Part shown: piece after piece, positions 9,593 to 24,500 of the stretch
Layout: the number at the start of each line of letters is the position of its first letter
Position numbering within the stretch: position 1 is the stretch's first letter
Assembly: GCF_036370855.1 (NCBI RefSeq)
Contig: NC_088132.1
Span: 67,990,841 to 68,054,840, forward strand
DNA: 64,000 nucleotides
From: Dromaius novaehollandiae
Taxonomy: Eukaryota > Chordata > Aves > Casuariiformes > Dromaiidae
Reading direction: 5' to 3'
Made by a program: the position numbers and the translations under genes
The notes under the pieces: model-generated
What the model was told of the DNA's origin: nothing
The model's input: only the letters and a program-made list of their open reading frames with translations
Databases searched by the model: none

Positions 9593-12500
9593 GTACCGGC
9601 CGCTCGGGGGGCCGCTCCGGGGGCCCCGCCGCCCCCGCCCGACGTCTCGCCTCGGCGCCGCCCCACGGAGGCCCCTGCGATGGCCCCGGCCTCTCCGGAG
9701 ATTCTCCCGCAGGATCGCGTCCCTTCTCCCCGCGCCGCGCCCGGCCTGAGGCCGCAGCCTGCCGGGCGCCTGCCTGGCTAGTCGCGGGGCGCCCCGCGCC
9801 GCGCCGTGCCCCGCGGGGGCCCTCGCGTTCGCGGGCCTGTGCCCGGGGGGGGGGGGGGGCGCGGTGTCGCCTTGCAGCCTTCCCGCGGGCCTCCCCCCCC
9901 GCTTTGTGTGCGCACATCTGCGTGCGTGCTCTCCGCCTGCTCCTGCGACCGCAGATGGTCGCAGCCCCCCTCGTGCTGAAGGGCTTCTCTCTGATTCTGG
10001 CCGAGAGGTTTGCCAGAAAGAAACCCAACCCCGCAATAGCACAGAGCGTTGTTTGTTGGTTGGCTTTTCCAGATAGCCAGCAGGTCCTGTTTTCAATAAA
10101 CTTAGGAGCCGCTCTATAAAGAAAACGTGGAAAATATGCTTAAAAAAGAAATACAGTTTGACTGGATTTTTGGCCAGTGGTTTATGATAAAGGTAATAGC
10201 TAAATGTCTTTGAAGAATACGTTAAGATTTAACAGGGCCTGCCTGTGCCTTTGCCTTTGCAATCTGTGAAAAAACCACGAGAAAGCAAGCTTAGCATAGG
10301 CAGATTTACTAGTTTCTCTAGTTAGTTATGTTAACAAAAGTGTTGTAATGGGGGTGCAGAGAGCTGCTTTTTTTTTTCCTTTTCGGTCACGTTCGCCTGA
10401 ACGTTGTGTTCACTTCCTGACTTGTGGAAGGGCCTCTGGTGTTTGCCGAAGTCAAAACTTTTTACGATTTAAGGAAAGCAATAAAAATGGAGTCTTTACT
10501 ATAAATTCTAAAGTGAGACTGGACTTAAGGGACTTAATTTGTAAAGAATGTCAGACCTAAAGTATTTAAACCTTTTTACACTCTAAAAAGGAGTACAGTG
10601 CCACTTTGGTGGAGGGGGGAAGTATCTTGGTAACATTGTTTCTACCTGTAAGAGCAAGTCATTCCTGTTATTTTTCCCTCTTCCCACTCTGTCCCCAAAA
10701 AGTTATGTATTAGGTTATATGAATACATAGAAGTCTAGTGATGTCTAAGAAAAAGTACTAACATAACAAAACCTTTCCAGAACACCTGCGACAGACAAGA
10801 ATTCCATCTGGATCACAAGATAAAGTTTCAGTTCCTGATTCTGGACCAGCAATGGCTAAACCTCAGGTGGCTGTGGCTCCTGTGGTAATCTCAAAATTGT
10901 CTGTTAACGCACCTGAGTTTTATCCCTCAGGATACAATCCAAACTTTGCAGTGAGTATCTCTTCTCTCCTTAGTATATGCCAATTTATTCATATTCAAAT
11001 TAACAATATTTTCTTGAGGTCTTGTGCATTAGACAGCTTGAATGCTGCACTAGCCTGAGAGAATCCAAAATTTGGATAACAACCACCTGAGACGCAGAAT
11101 GTTAAGTGATAATGGGTGAATAACAGGGAGTACTTGAGAGTCTTCAGTGTGGGATGATTTGCTAAAGTTAACTGCAGATAACTGCATTCCTTCTTGATTG
11201 CAGAGCAAGCTGTCTCTTCTGAGACTGCATCTGTTGTAGCTGCATCTACACTGCATTTCAAGTAAAGGCTTAGCTGCACTTTCATTAAGATTTCTCAGTT
11301 TTTTGAAGCAAGTGTGGGAGAAAGCTTGAGCTTCTAAGCATAGGCATCCCTTTTCTAAATGTACTGAGCCTTGGCTATGATTGATTGTGACTGCCCAACT
11401 GTATGTACCATCATCTGTCTTATAATTTTGCCCTTTGGTGATACAATATCACCAAAGGAAAAGTACTGTTGGGCTCCTTCAGAGCAGCTATCTACCTTCT
11501 ATTGGATATATTGGCAGCCAGACTAAGGGTGATCTCAGATCTGTGTTGTAGATGCCCCATATAAATACAGGCTGGGTGCTTCTTATTTTCTGCTCCCTCC
11601 ATGTCTTGCATGTTACTGGTACAGTAATTTTACTCCAGGGGAGACCTGTGTTAATCCTTTTAATAACCTTTTGTTATGCAAACAGCCAAACTCTGGTGTA
11701 TACATATATGTATATGGTAACTACTGCTGTTACAAATATGTTCAAGTATAATAAGCATTCAAGTTGAAGCCATTAGATTTTGAATCATTAATAGAAAAAT
11801 ACTTCAGTTGAATACTAAACAAGGTGTTTTGATGTTTTGGAGCTTCTTTTTTCCTCACTCATAAAACTGATGTTATCTGAATGTTACAACCAATGCCAGT
11901 TTACTGAATAAAATTACTGTTCTGAATAATGCAAGCCCATAGCCAATAGACAGCTGTTGACAAAATGCCAACATGAATATGCTTCAGTGAATGGATGATC
12001 CAGGGGGAAAAGAGGGCTTTGCCCCAATGCATGTTACATGTTTTCTGTAAATAAAGGATTTTGGTTCCAAGATCAAAAAAAGCCATTTGTAATGAACACA
12101 TTTGCATACATATAATTACAAACACTTAAGGCCAGAGATGTTGCTTTTCAGCTGTTTTACAGAAACACACAAGCATGTGGGAGTTTCTAGTTGCCATGTT
12201 GTAAGAATATGGTATGAATATAAGTGACTGATCTATTAATAAAAATAGCCAGTGAAAATGCTAGTGAAACCCAGAACGCTTATCTGGACGTATGTTTGGT
12301 ATGTTGTAGGGGCCTTAAGCTAATCAGAGTGTACTAAGCATACAAGATCCATCTGCATATAATAGGCATGGAATAGTGATGTTTCAGAATTGTTAGTCCT
12401 TCACTATTACATAGGTTTTTATTTTGTTATTTTAATGACTGGATTATTTTAATAAATTGGGTTCATCTGCAGCAAAAGTGTGAAATTTAGCACACTTTAC

Positions 12501-15500
12501 ACAGATTTTGAGTTTTACAATGGCAGATTGGAAGCAAAACAATTTTGAGAAACTTATTTCTCTGAATTACAAATAATACTTCTTAGCTTTCATTTATAAA
12601 ATTCCCTAGAGTTTTAGCTATGAAAACTCACATTTCTCTGAAATAATAAACAGCTTTTTTGCTATTTATTAAGCATTTAAGTTTTGTAAACTTATTGTTG
12701 TGTGTGTATAATCTGAAGGAAAAAGAGCTTGTTCCTAAAAGGTCTGAGGAGAAATCAAGTTGATGATAAATTAATGGTGACTAAGATAGTTTGTGAGCAG
12801 AAATGTTTTAAATACTTCTCAGGTATAGCAAAGTAGTGTTTGGCACATGCTGAAACAGAGGCTGAGAGCAGATTTGGATCATAGATCTTTTCCTATAGTT
12901 TTTGTTCTTAATCTTTCTGTAGATAAAAGAGGGGTTTTACTATCTATTTAGACTTTTTTTTAGCCATTTTTATGTCTTTAAACTCATAAACTGACTCTTG
13001 AAGAGAGGCAGTGTCAGAAAGAGCAGCTTCTTTTACAAGCTACAGCATTCCCTTCCACCTGACTACAAAGTTTTCAGACAAATTGTTTGAAGAGATGCTG
13101 GTTCTGCTGTATGTGATTAATATAAGCTACAGTTGTTACACAATGTCATACTTCTGGGGAGCAAAATAGTCTAACTTTACTGTACAGTACTTTTTGGGGG
13201 CTATTTGAAATTTCCTAGTAAAAGTTGATTTCCTTTACAGAAATAGAATATTCAGCAAGTCATGTAGAGGCCTGTTAGCTTATGGAGCCAAGGAGTAAAA
13301 ACTCCAAATTGTTGGAATCATAGAATATTTTAGGTTGGAAAGGATCTCTGTAGGTCATCTCATCCAACCACCAACTCAAAGCACAACCAACATGGATCAG
13401 GTTGTTCACGGCTTTCTCATTATTCCTAGTAACAATTTGTCACCATTTCGTTAAGTTGAGCATATTTTTTCCCATTTCTGGTGGGCCACGTTAAGTCCCT
13501 TTAAGTCTTGTTCAGTATTGTCCATTGGGCAATTATTCTACTTAATTAGATATACCAGGAATGTCTTTCTAGTTTATCCTTTGTTATTTTGAGCATGTCT
13601 CCCATTAGGTTAAGTTGCATACCTTTAAGACATGGGCTTTTCAAGAATTTTGGAAAGTCTGCAAGTTTTCCCATGCGCACCTTACAGGCCCTGAAATTAA
13701 TGTCACTACTTGATTTTTTCAGCAGTGTTTATCTGCATTTCTCTGTAGTTCATATGCAGGTCTTTTGATTTTCACAGATGGCAAATCTGTATTGCTTCAC
13801 AGTAGAGGAGAAACTGAGGCATTTTAAAGCCAGAAAGTAAAAGGCATCTGTTGCTTTAGGGAAGTGTGGGGAGAGGGAGAATGAAAATATAAACCTGTTC
13901 AGTGTATGTATGTCCACTAAAGAAATAAAAAATGTTTGTATGTTTTATAGCTCAATTTTTCCTTGCAGTGTGTATTTTAAATCTTATTAAATAGTAGGTC
14001 AGTTGAGAATTCTATTACCTTTATGTTTTGAATCACGAATTATAAGTCGGTTCTTTAGCGATCCCTCTTTGGGCTTTGGCTTTCAATTCTGAATGCTCAT
14101 GTAAGATACTATTTGCAAAATGAATTATTTGTACTATAACATCACAAAATATCTCATTCCCTATGCTATTCCTCTCATACACTAGCATTGCAATCATTCA
14201 GGAGAGTATTGAACTTTACAGACTGTTACATATACGTTAATTTTTGAATGGACAAAATTATCAGCATTCTGTCCCATCAGTGGGAGCATAAACATTGATA
14301 AGGTTGGTATTGTGCTAGCTCCTTTCTTTAGGAAGCAGGTGTGTTTACTGTCTTTTTTTTTAATATCAGTAACTGCTGATTAATGCATTACTACTTAGTT
14401 TCATTTGATGCCTTGTGGTCTTAATCCCTTGCCAAGCAATTTGTTGAAGACTTTAGAAGATTAATTTTTCTGGCTTTATTGTACATGGAAAAATTACACT
14501 ACATTTACTATATTTCTTTAGTTTCTCCCCTCCTGCTTATTTTGGAGCACTTCTCTATGTAAGCACAAAACATTCCGTTTCCAATTACTTTTCCTTCTAC
14601 AGTTCATTTATGTACAGTACAATTTGTGTATGCATCAGGCAAGAAGGGTTCTGAGGCTCAGTCTGGTAGTTTTATTCTTAACAGATACACTTATTTGTTT
14701 GTTTAAGGGGTTGAAAGTGTTAGTTGATCTTACACTCAACTTGGCAAACCATTTGATTTGCTTTTTAGTCTATCTTTTTGACATGTTTGGCTAGGAGACT
14801 CTAATCTGTATAATGACAACTGACACAGTTCTTAGAATTATAGGACTTAATGGAGCTTTCTGATGCATTGAGGTGTATGCTGTCTAAAAATGTTCAAGTG
14901 TACCATGTAAAAAAGATCACTATCAAGCATGCAGAGCATCAGGAGTTATTTAAGACTAAGGGCCATATAGCTTCTTTTGGAGATGGTAAGTATAACTTTG
15001 TTTTAGGTTCTTTTTAAGTTGTTGATATATTCCTTCACTGCCCTAGGAGTCTTCCTTTGAAGATGGATGTGATGGTTATCTGACTTTGACAGAGTATGTA
15101 CAAGATTTCCTAAATCATCTCACTGAACAACCGGGTTGTTTTGAAACTGAAATAGAGCAGTTTGCTGAAACACTGAATGGCTGGGTCACTACAGATGAAG
15201 CTTTGCAAGAACTTGTTGAACTCATCTATCAGCAGGTAGCCTGCGTATTCCATTTTGTGATGTGGATATTATGCCTCTGTTCCATAGTGGTCCAAGATAT
15301 ACATATGAGTATAACTTGTTAGGTAATTTTATCTATGTAATATTTTATTTTGACTTGATTTTTCTATTCCTTTTTTAGACTGAACAGTATGGGGAAAGCT
15401 TTTGCCTAGTAGGCTGAAAAGGAATGCTCAAGTGTGGGGTACTTGCTTGGCTAATAAATTTCCACAATTTACTTCATTTCCTTTCCTGTGTCTTTGGATC

Positions 15501-18500
15501 TCCAGGGCCATATACTGGAGTGCAAATTACAGCAATTAAGAGTTATTTTTGAATTGTTTTATGGTAGAGATTGAACAAACCCTTAAGCTATGTCAGAGTT
15601 CTCCATTTTTCTTTTCTTCCACAAAAATAAATGTTTCATAATACTTAGATTTTTTTTTTTCATTATTTGCTATTTTAAAAAATAAACTCCCACCTGTTGT
15701 ACACATCACCCTTTGGGAAACGCTCTGTTATTGACTGGCTTTGTTCTTTATTTGGAATCTACCTATTTCAGAACAGCATAATTGGAGAAAAAGAAAGCTA
15801 GTCTGCTGGGTAACTAGGTCCAGTCCCATTGATGGCTATGGAAATGAGGACAGAGACCTTGAATTGAACTCTGTACTAATTGAGGGAGCCATTGGAAAGA
15901 ACAGCTTAATCTGTGTTGCTAAGCAAATGAGCTGCTGTTACTGTCTTTTGGGCTTGCTGCAGAGAATAAGTCACACTTGTGCTTGATGTTTATTTATTAC
16001 ATTGGGTATCTCTCACTTTAATGTGTTGGTTTCTGTCAAATTCTGTTTTTAAGAATGTGAACAAGCAACCTTTTATTCACTTTTTAAGCGCAGATACTTG
16101 CTCATTGTTTTTTTTCATATGAAATAATTCAGGGTATGTAGAACTGCATGACTGGTTGGTCATCATACAGTACTGTGGGGTATTAAGTTTCTTATTGTCA
16201 TACAGAACTGATGCGCATTTAATTCAGAACATAGTTCAACTAGCCATTGAGATTACCTGTACTTTGTTCAGCATCGTCATTTTTTCCCATCTTCTATTTG
16301 GACACATGGGAGTATAGATAATTAAAGACTAAAATATGCAATACAACTTTATTGGAAGAAAGTGCAGGAAATAATCCCATATGTAACTCTTTGTATACAT
16401 AAATAAATTTTCTCAAATTTAATGTAGTCTTTAATGTCACCTCCTCCTCTCTCCCCCTATTTAAAACAACAGTCCAGTGTTGGGGTGGCTGTGCCTTCCT
16501 CATCTGAGAAGCAGTGAATGCAAACAATCTAAAATAAAAACAATTTTATGTGAAAAATAAAACTATAGCTCAATGTAAAATAGCTGTTCTACTATTCAAA
16601 AGCATAATACTTCAGGTTTTTTTGTAGATCAGGAGAATATAGCATTCGAGTGCCAGTCAACTATGCTTATTATTCTTTCTTGAGCTTCTACTTAGGTGTT
16701 GTTGTTTCCTAGTCCTAGCTTATAACAAATGTCAGTTAAAATTGATGAAATGTGTTTATAAGCAGTTGCTTCAGTGACATTAATTTAACCCAACTGAGCA
16801 GAACTACAGATGTTAGGTTTGTCAAGGAAAAAGGCTAAAACAAAAAAAACCCCAAGTTCTATATAGTTTTCCCCTCATTTGGGTGTCAGGTAATTCAGGC
16901 TTTCTAAAAGATTAATTGTCTACTTCCTCCTGTTCTTCCTAATCCACTTATGTCTCTATCCATAATGGAGTGTCAGGTCTCCTGTTTTCCAAAAGCTGAG
17001 CACTCTGACTTAATGGCCTCAAAAATCTTGATTGTTGTGTAGTTAATATAATTGTTGCTGTTACAGTAACTAAAACTTCTCATGCTGTGCATTGATAGAC
17101 TAGCATTTATGCTTAGATTGTGTTGGTTTTTTTGTTTTGTTTTGTTTTTGGAGTGAGAAACAAACTGGGATTGCTAGCAACAGTAATGTAGGAAAGACAT
17201 TACACTATAATGATTGGTTATTAAGATGATGTCTTCAGTGGTTCTTTTTTTTTGGGGGGGGGGGGGGTCTTTGTGTGCTGTGCAAGGGCATAATGCCTAA
17301 AATTGAATTGCTTTAGTATTTGATACAACCACAAATGCAAACCAACTAATTATAGGAAGGCAATGATTGTAAAATGCAGCTGAGGTTTGAAAAAGTCAGG
17401 GTTTTTTCTTTTCTTTTCTTTTCCTATCACTAAGGAAAGTTATACTCTTAATTGATGCATTTTTACCTTGGCCTAAGAGCAGGGGACACCTTTTTGGGTC
17501 CAGGCAACTTACTGAACAGCACCAAAACGCTTGTTAGATGTTTTACATACCTCCTAATGGACAGTTTGGCTGTCTTAAGTAATCAAATTTATTGTAGCTT
17601 CCAAAAACAGCTCAGTTCTTTCCAGCAACATTATGCAGATTGTACAATTGCATTGAGTGCATGTTTTCGTCTGCTTGTGAAAGGTAATTAGATATAACAC
17701 ATTGACTTCTTAATGGCAAGATCTTTTTTTTCCTCAAACGTATAAGAAGCAGAAGCCTGCAAGAGCATCTGCAGTGCAGACGGATGATCGACATGTAAAA
17801 ATAATGTTCAAAGATGATAAAGCCAGTGGAGGAAAGTTTAATGAATTCTCGGTATCCATGCTTTCTTTGACAGAGCTGATGGTGTTTCTTACTCCAGAGC
17901 CTTTTATCACTGAAATTGTATCTGAGAAATAATCTCAAATTTGAGTGTTGCTAGAAGAGAGTTTAAAACAAATGAACAGTAACAAATTGCCAAAACAAAG
18001 GGATGTTCTGCTTGAAGTTCTAAGAGGTTGAATGTATACCTTAATGAATTTCTAATTCGTTTTTTGCACCTCTAGAAGTTTCCAAGTGTCAGGTTTAAAG
18101 CAAAGTATTTTTCAGACAGTGTGTAACTCCAATTGTGGAATTTTATTGCCGCCACCTGTGTTTTAGTTGATAAGAGTGTAAGTGTTCAAAAGTAATAGGA
18201 ATCATTTTAGAAAAAAAGACCCATCAAGGACTATTAACTGGAAAGATGCCGTTTTAACTCCTGAATTGGGAGGTTGCTGTTCTGCAGATTGCTAAAGGGT
18301 GTACCAGAGGAAGTATTTATCTTTACTTGACCTGTTTTTACGTTCTTTCCCTGAGCATTCACTATTGCCAGAAACGATTCTGGGCTAGATAGCCCTTAGA
18401 CTGACTGAAGGTGAATTTTTGGTTTGAATGGCCTCATTGCTCCTCTAGAGAGAGTGCATGTCCTTAAGAAAGCGTCTTAACTCTTGATTTTTGTATAAAC

Positions 18501-21500
18501 AGGTCATAAGTGACTTTCAGACACTCAATTTAGGTCACAGTGCGGAAGTAGAGTTGAGGACACATGGCATAAGGGTGGTTGTTTTCTTAAAGCCAAGAAA
18601 TCACAGTATAATGAACTTTTAAGTGCTGAAATGCAAATAGCAAAGTGTTGCTGAGGTACAAAAGTTAACATGAAACAAATAGTAATTCTTGTAATTTTTG
18701 ATAATACTGTTCTTCAGTGGTCTAGTCAAAGGTTGATAAACATTGATTTCCAAAATGCTTTTAAAGATACTTCCTAATATTCTAATCATTACTTTGATGT
18801 ATAATTTATTTTTCCAAATTTATTTTGGAAGGCCACATCTGTCCCAAATTTCTCCTACATGGGAGCACGGTTGTGTAATTATTTATCTCACCATCTAACC
18901 ATTAATCCACAAAGTGGAAACTTCCGACAGTTGTTACTTCAAAGGTCAGTATCAGCATGTCATTTTAAGCCTATACTCATGTTATGTGTCTTCCTCTTTT
19001 GTGTATGTAACTCTTAAGTCAGTGGGCAAAGAAGTATATCTTTAAAATCAAAGTTCAAATTGAGGATTATTAAAGCAGAGGTGCATACTGGATATCTAAT
19101 ACCTATATGTGTATTATTTTTAATACAGAAGAATAATTTTAATATAAAAAATAGGACAATTCAGGGTTCTATAGGCTCTTCTGAACTGAGAAGAGTATGT
19201 TAGACTGATCCCAAATTACAGGGGGAATCTGAAAGCTTAGCCAACTTTAAAAGTACTGTAAATGTAAATACATATACTGGCCTTGCCCTTGACTCTTTAC
19301 TTATTTCATTGTGTTTTTTCTTCAATTACTTTTTTGGCTGTAATTGTTGTATAAAATATATTCACAGATTGGCTAATTGACTTTACATATGTGAGACAGG
19401 CACACAAAATACAGAAGGATAAACTTCCTAAATTTTCAGTTACAGAATTTTGGGGGCTCACAGTTAAAAAATGATTAGACTCCATAGTTGACAGAAGTGA
19501 CTTATTTTTAAATGGATGTATTTTCTTCTAAATTTTGTTACATGAGATTTTGAAAGATTAGTACACTAATACTTCATGATTTTTTTAGAAATGATCACTT
19601 TTTCTTTGAGGACTTCTGGCTTTTTAAGCTACACTTATTTTTCATTTAAAAGACTCATTTAGTCCACCTGTGGTTAGGAGCAAAAGCATGATGAACTTGA
19701 AAGACCATCAAAATGCATTTCTGTTAATTAGGAGCATTTCCTTATAGAGATGATGGAAACTTCTTTTTTCTCCATTGTCCCAAAGCAGATGAGCCTTTTC
19801 TCTTTCAAAATGACACTACAAATCATCATTTTTATCTTGTGGGGTTCTTTAAACTGTTTGCTTCTTACAGCTTTTAGTTCGTGTGAAGGATCAATATTCT
19901 TAGACCATTAGATATACCAGAATATTCTCACTCTCCTTTTGAATGTTCTGCATCTCATTGTTTTTCCTTTTCCTGATTTGTGAGTATACTTGTTACTTGA
20001 GCAATACCATAAAGGAAATCCTTGTTGATGCTCGATTATCTATCTCGTTCCTAGTTTTGAAGCCAATCCAATAAAAAACATTCCTTTTATCACCCTGAAT
20101 CCATAAATTTAAGGTTGCTTACATTTGTATTGCTAATATGTATAGAATGGTGTGGAGGGGGGGGAATATGAACAAGCTAACAACACCTACAGAAAACTCT
20201 TCTCTTTCTCAGCCCACCTTGTACTCAGACTTTGATATTCCAACTCCTTAGATTTTTTTCAGTTTCTCAATTGCTTCTTAATCCATTCCGTAACCTCTGA
20301 TTTATTCTCAGTGGTTATCTTGTGTTCCTTTTATTTCAAATACTGAATTCCTTTTATGAACTGGTATGTAAACTTGCATGTTTTTGACACAGTTGTTTAA
20401 TACTAGAAAAATTACCTCACTGCAGTGTTATCTTAAATTATAAATACTACTAAATCAGTTCACTGAATTTGAATCCAAAGTATTTGTATTTATAACTAAA
20501 TTATGCATAGCTGTAACTTAAAATGGTGGGATGAAGAATTTATGAAATAAGTATAAAGGCATCTAAGACAATCTGACTGCTTGAAGTGAAACTTCTTGGA
20601 CCCATTTTCTGAGATTTTAACTGTTTAACCGTCTTTAATTTTTACTTGCTGTAATTTGCCCTATTTCATCCTGCTGTCTCAAACTTCTTGGTGCTTGAAA
20701 ACATAATTAATTAAGTTTATTCATGTACAACAAAAATCCACATTATCTTTGTGAAGGCTTCATTTTCCTCATAATCCATATTTCTGGGCATTCAGTGTTC
20801 TAACAGTTTTAATGCAGTTCATAAGTTCTTAGCATTGCTTTACATAAGTAATATGTTGTATGTGTTGGGATGTCTACAAATGATAATGATTTTTGTTTTA
20901 ATGTTTCAGGTGTCGAACAGAGTATGAAAACAGAGATCAAGCTGCAAAAGGAGATGAGACTACTCGAAAACAATTTCATGCCTTTGTGCTCTTCTTAGCT
21001 GAACTTTACCTTAACCTAGAGGTAAGAAGAAAGTTCTGTGTCAGTTTTTTCTTTTTTTTTTTTTTTCTTGTTGTTGTTTTAAGCGAACACTGAAATGGAG
21101 TATCATTTGAGATTTTTTTAAAAGGGAGAAGGGAAGAAAGTCAGAGAACTTTAGAACGATTTCATTATAATGTGTCACAGAAGCAGATAAGCAAAAAAGG
21201 ACAAGAAGTTAGAAGAGAAATGTATCCAGGCAAAGCAGTGTAAGAGTTTATACAAAGAAGGAACCATAAACCACCTGAAATCTGTGTCTGGTCACAGGTA
21301 TTTTCTCTCTGTTTGCCTTGGAAAATTGGAAAGAACCTTTTGATATTTTCTTTTGTTTTGTCTGGTGAAACTACCAGATTATTATACTTAAACAACATAG
21401 GAAATGTACAGCTTACCAGAAGCAGGTCAGGATCAGTAATTCATGTAATTCAGTATTCAGCCACTAACAGGAGCTATTAACAAATGTTTGAGGAAGGTGT

Positions 21501-24500
21501 GGGAGTCTTCAAAACAAGCAATTAAAAATGCAGACTTTTAAAATTATTTTTTTCTGAAGGTTCAGTCCTTGACTCATACATGAAGCATGAAATCTTGTAT
21601 TTAGATGTTTCTCTTATCTGTGATGTGTATGTACACCTTTTTCAGTACACATAAACTTGTTTGACTCATATCCATTTAAGCTCACTAACTTCTGTAGTGT
21701 TCTTAAATATATTTCTGGTTTATGTTTCAGTAGTTTGATTTAATCAGGCATTATAAAAATGTTCTCCTGGCATGAGAAAAGAAACCAATGCTCTAACCTG
21801 TTTTTATTTGTAAGTGGGCCTTAAAATCTACTTCTCGCTTGCAATAAGTAAAAAGAAAGCTTTCCAAAGGGTGTGTGTTGTTTTGCTTTTCGACAGGTTT
21901 TGTGGAGTATTTCCTTAATTTTAAAACCATTTTCTATATTTTTCAATTAAATAAAGAATGCCTTCTAGAAGCAAGCTACTATGCAGCTGTAGAGAATGCA
22001 TAATGTAGGATGGGCAAGAGCCTGGGACTCCAAGAAGCTGGAATGATGTGCACCATTTGTCAGGCATTTTGCAGCTTCCCCCAAGAACTGATTAATGAAA
22101 ACAAAATATTAGGCATACCCTGTTTGTCAGATTTGTTAGAATATTACTCAATCTGTATTCTAAAATATTGACCATATTTTGCATGTTGTTCCAACTGAAG
22201 AGCCCATGTATGTTAATCACAAACCAGACCATACAGCATCTGAGAGGGAAAATGTGACTAAATTAATTTCTAAAATGTAAATCTTCTAATGGGTTTTTGA
22301 TCTTCTGCAGATTAAAGGAACAAAGGGACAGGTAACACGAGCAGAAGTTCTTCAAGCTGGCCTTGGGGAATTACTAAATGCTCTCTTCTCTAATCCTGTG
22401 GACAACAATTTGATATGTGCAGTGAAACTGCTGAAGGTGAGACAATAGTTTGAAAAGAAGGAGGGAAAAAAAAGTCTTGTAATTTCTGATTTTTCTAATG
22501 TATTATAGTCCTGATTGAAAGAGGGCATCATCCATATTCAGCTTGTCTTCTTTAAAAGAAAAATATAAAACAGCCAACATACCTGAGACTTGTACCTGTC
22601 TAATTTTGTATATAATTCCCATCAAATATCTCAGTTAATCAGAAGAAAATAGATTATATTAATATTTAGGAATAATAATGTCTTAAAGGTCAGAACTTTA
22701 AATAATTCAACAGAAATCTCAGATAAAATCTAAACACTGCTGTTTTCTTCCTTCACTCTTCTAGCTAGCTAACTTTCTCATGTAGTAAATTCAGACTTTC
22801 ATGGCAAATTTCAGATGCCTCAGGTTGTTCCTTTCTTAAATTGAATAGCTAAAAATTTTGTTTAACTTTATTTAAATAATAATTAGCATCTATGGAAAAT
22901 ACCATTTCTCATGCTTATTTCATTCTTGCAATTTAGCTTTTTTTGGCAGGGGGGTGTTGAGGGGATAGTTTGCCTGATTGCAGGACCTTCCATGTCTCTT
23001 TGTATATATAATGCAAAAGAGCTCTATCTAAACAGAAAATGTTTACTTGTAAGTAGTTGTAAGTGCATCAGTTAAACTGCATGGAACTGAGGTACATCTG
23101 ATTTCCTAGCTGTATGTGGCATCCACACAAATGCCTCTATTCAAATAAGCCAGACTATTCAGGCTGAATATCCTGCATTTTGCTGATCAGCCATTCAGAA
23201 CTCTGCTGTGATTTCACGTTTCCTCGTGGTGCATTTCAGGAGACCTACTTGAAACAGTAATGCTGGGACTCGAGGATGGATTGCTAGCCCACTCTCATCA
23301 ACCTGTTAGTCTTTTCCATCTGTTCTCAAACTGAGATGAGACAGCAAGTTTATAAATTAGGTTTATGGCAGCTTTTATTAAACTGGAGAGAATGGCACGT
23401 AAGAGTTTGTGTCGCACAAGAGAGGGCATTTCGCTCTAAAGTTCTGTGATGCTCTCGATGCTAATACTGTACAGTTATAGAAAAAGGAAGAAAAGCATAT
23501 AAAACCACATGTCTGGAGCATGCACGCAGTAAAAACATAAAACACTCCTAGTACAACTAGCAGTGATTGCTGAAGAGGGTCAGGATGAAACGGTGAGTAC
23601 TGACAGCAGAAAATCAAGATGATGGAGCTCATTTTTCTAAAAGCCAGCACAGACATTGTCTCAGTACCTCTTAGTCCCGTGTTCCACCCATGCCTAAAGA
23701 AACTAACAGCCACAGCTATAATCAGTTCTTGCTGGTCAGTGGGAGACAGGTTTGATACTGACCGTTTCTTGCAGTTGTGGTTATGGAAGTGTGTGAGGCT
23801 GAGCTGTGAAGTAAAGCTTGGTTATGCTTGGGAGGCTGTTGATTTTTCACATGTGGATATTCAGCTGAGTAGGATTCACTGATAGGAAATACTTCCGTAT
23901 CTTTCCTTCCTCTCTTCTCCTCTTCCCCCCTGCGCGTGTCCCCTTCCTCCCCTCCCCAAAAGAAAGATGAGGAAGAAAAAAATTAGTCTGTTTTATTGTG
24001 GCACAGGCTAGAAGAGATTCCTGTATCACAGATCCAGGCTAACACAGGCAGCCACATCATAGAGTTCTTCCCGTAGATCTGCGCGATAGCATGTGGTTAA
24101 CCGCTGTCTTTAAGTGGAGTGATACGGAGAGGTTTCTAATTAGGGATAATTAGAAATTCAGGATTTATTAGCTGAAAGGAGGGAGGAAGTATTTCCTCTC
24201 CAGATCAGCATGAACATTAATGGAGTTAAGCAATTGTCTGTCATTCTTGGAGCTCCAACTTGTCATGTGCTTCCATGCTCTGGGAATGCTTTCGCTGGAT
24301 GCCTGAAAAGGGAAAGAAGCAGGGCATAATGTCAGTAGGTTGTACTTCTGGAATACTAAAGTGTAGGTGACAGTGTCTCACAAAAGCCTTTCTCATTAGA
24401 AAGATGAGAAGTTTCGCATATCTAGAAGTGCTTGAAGGTTGGAAACAGAAAATGGAGAGGCTTTTTAAAACGTTTTCAGTAACTGAATGGATATCTCTTC

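Noticed and set aside
9024-10028. Long open frame (334 codons) on the minus strand across PAIP1 exon 1
   Set aside because: Lies in the CpG island, where stops are rare on both strands. The peptide is Arg/Pro/Ala-rich with no family resemblance, and the plus strand has the real PAIP1 exon.
15741-15986. 81-codon open frame in PAIP1 intron 3
   Set aside because: No conserved motif and no place in the continuous PAIP1 exon chain.
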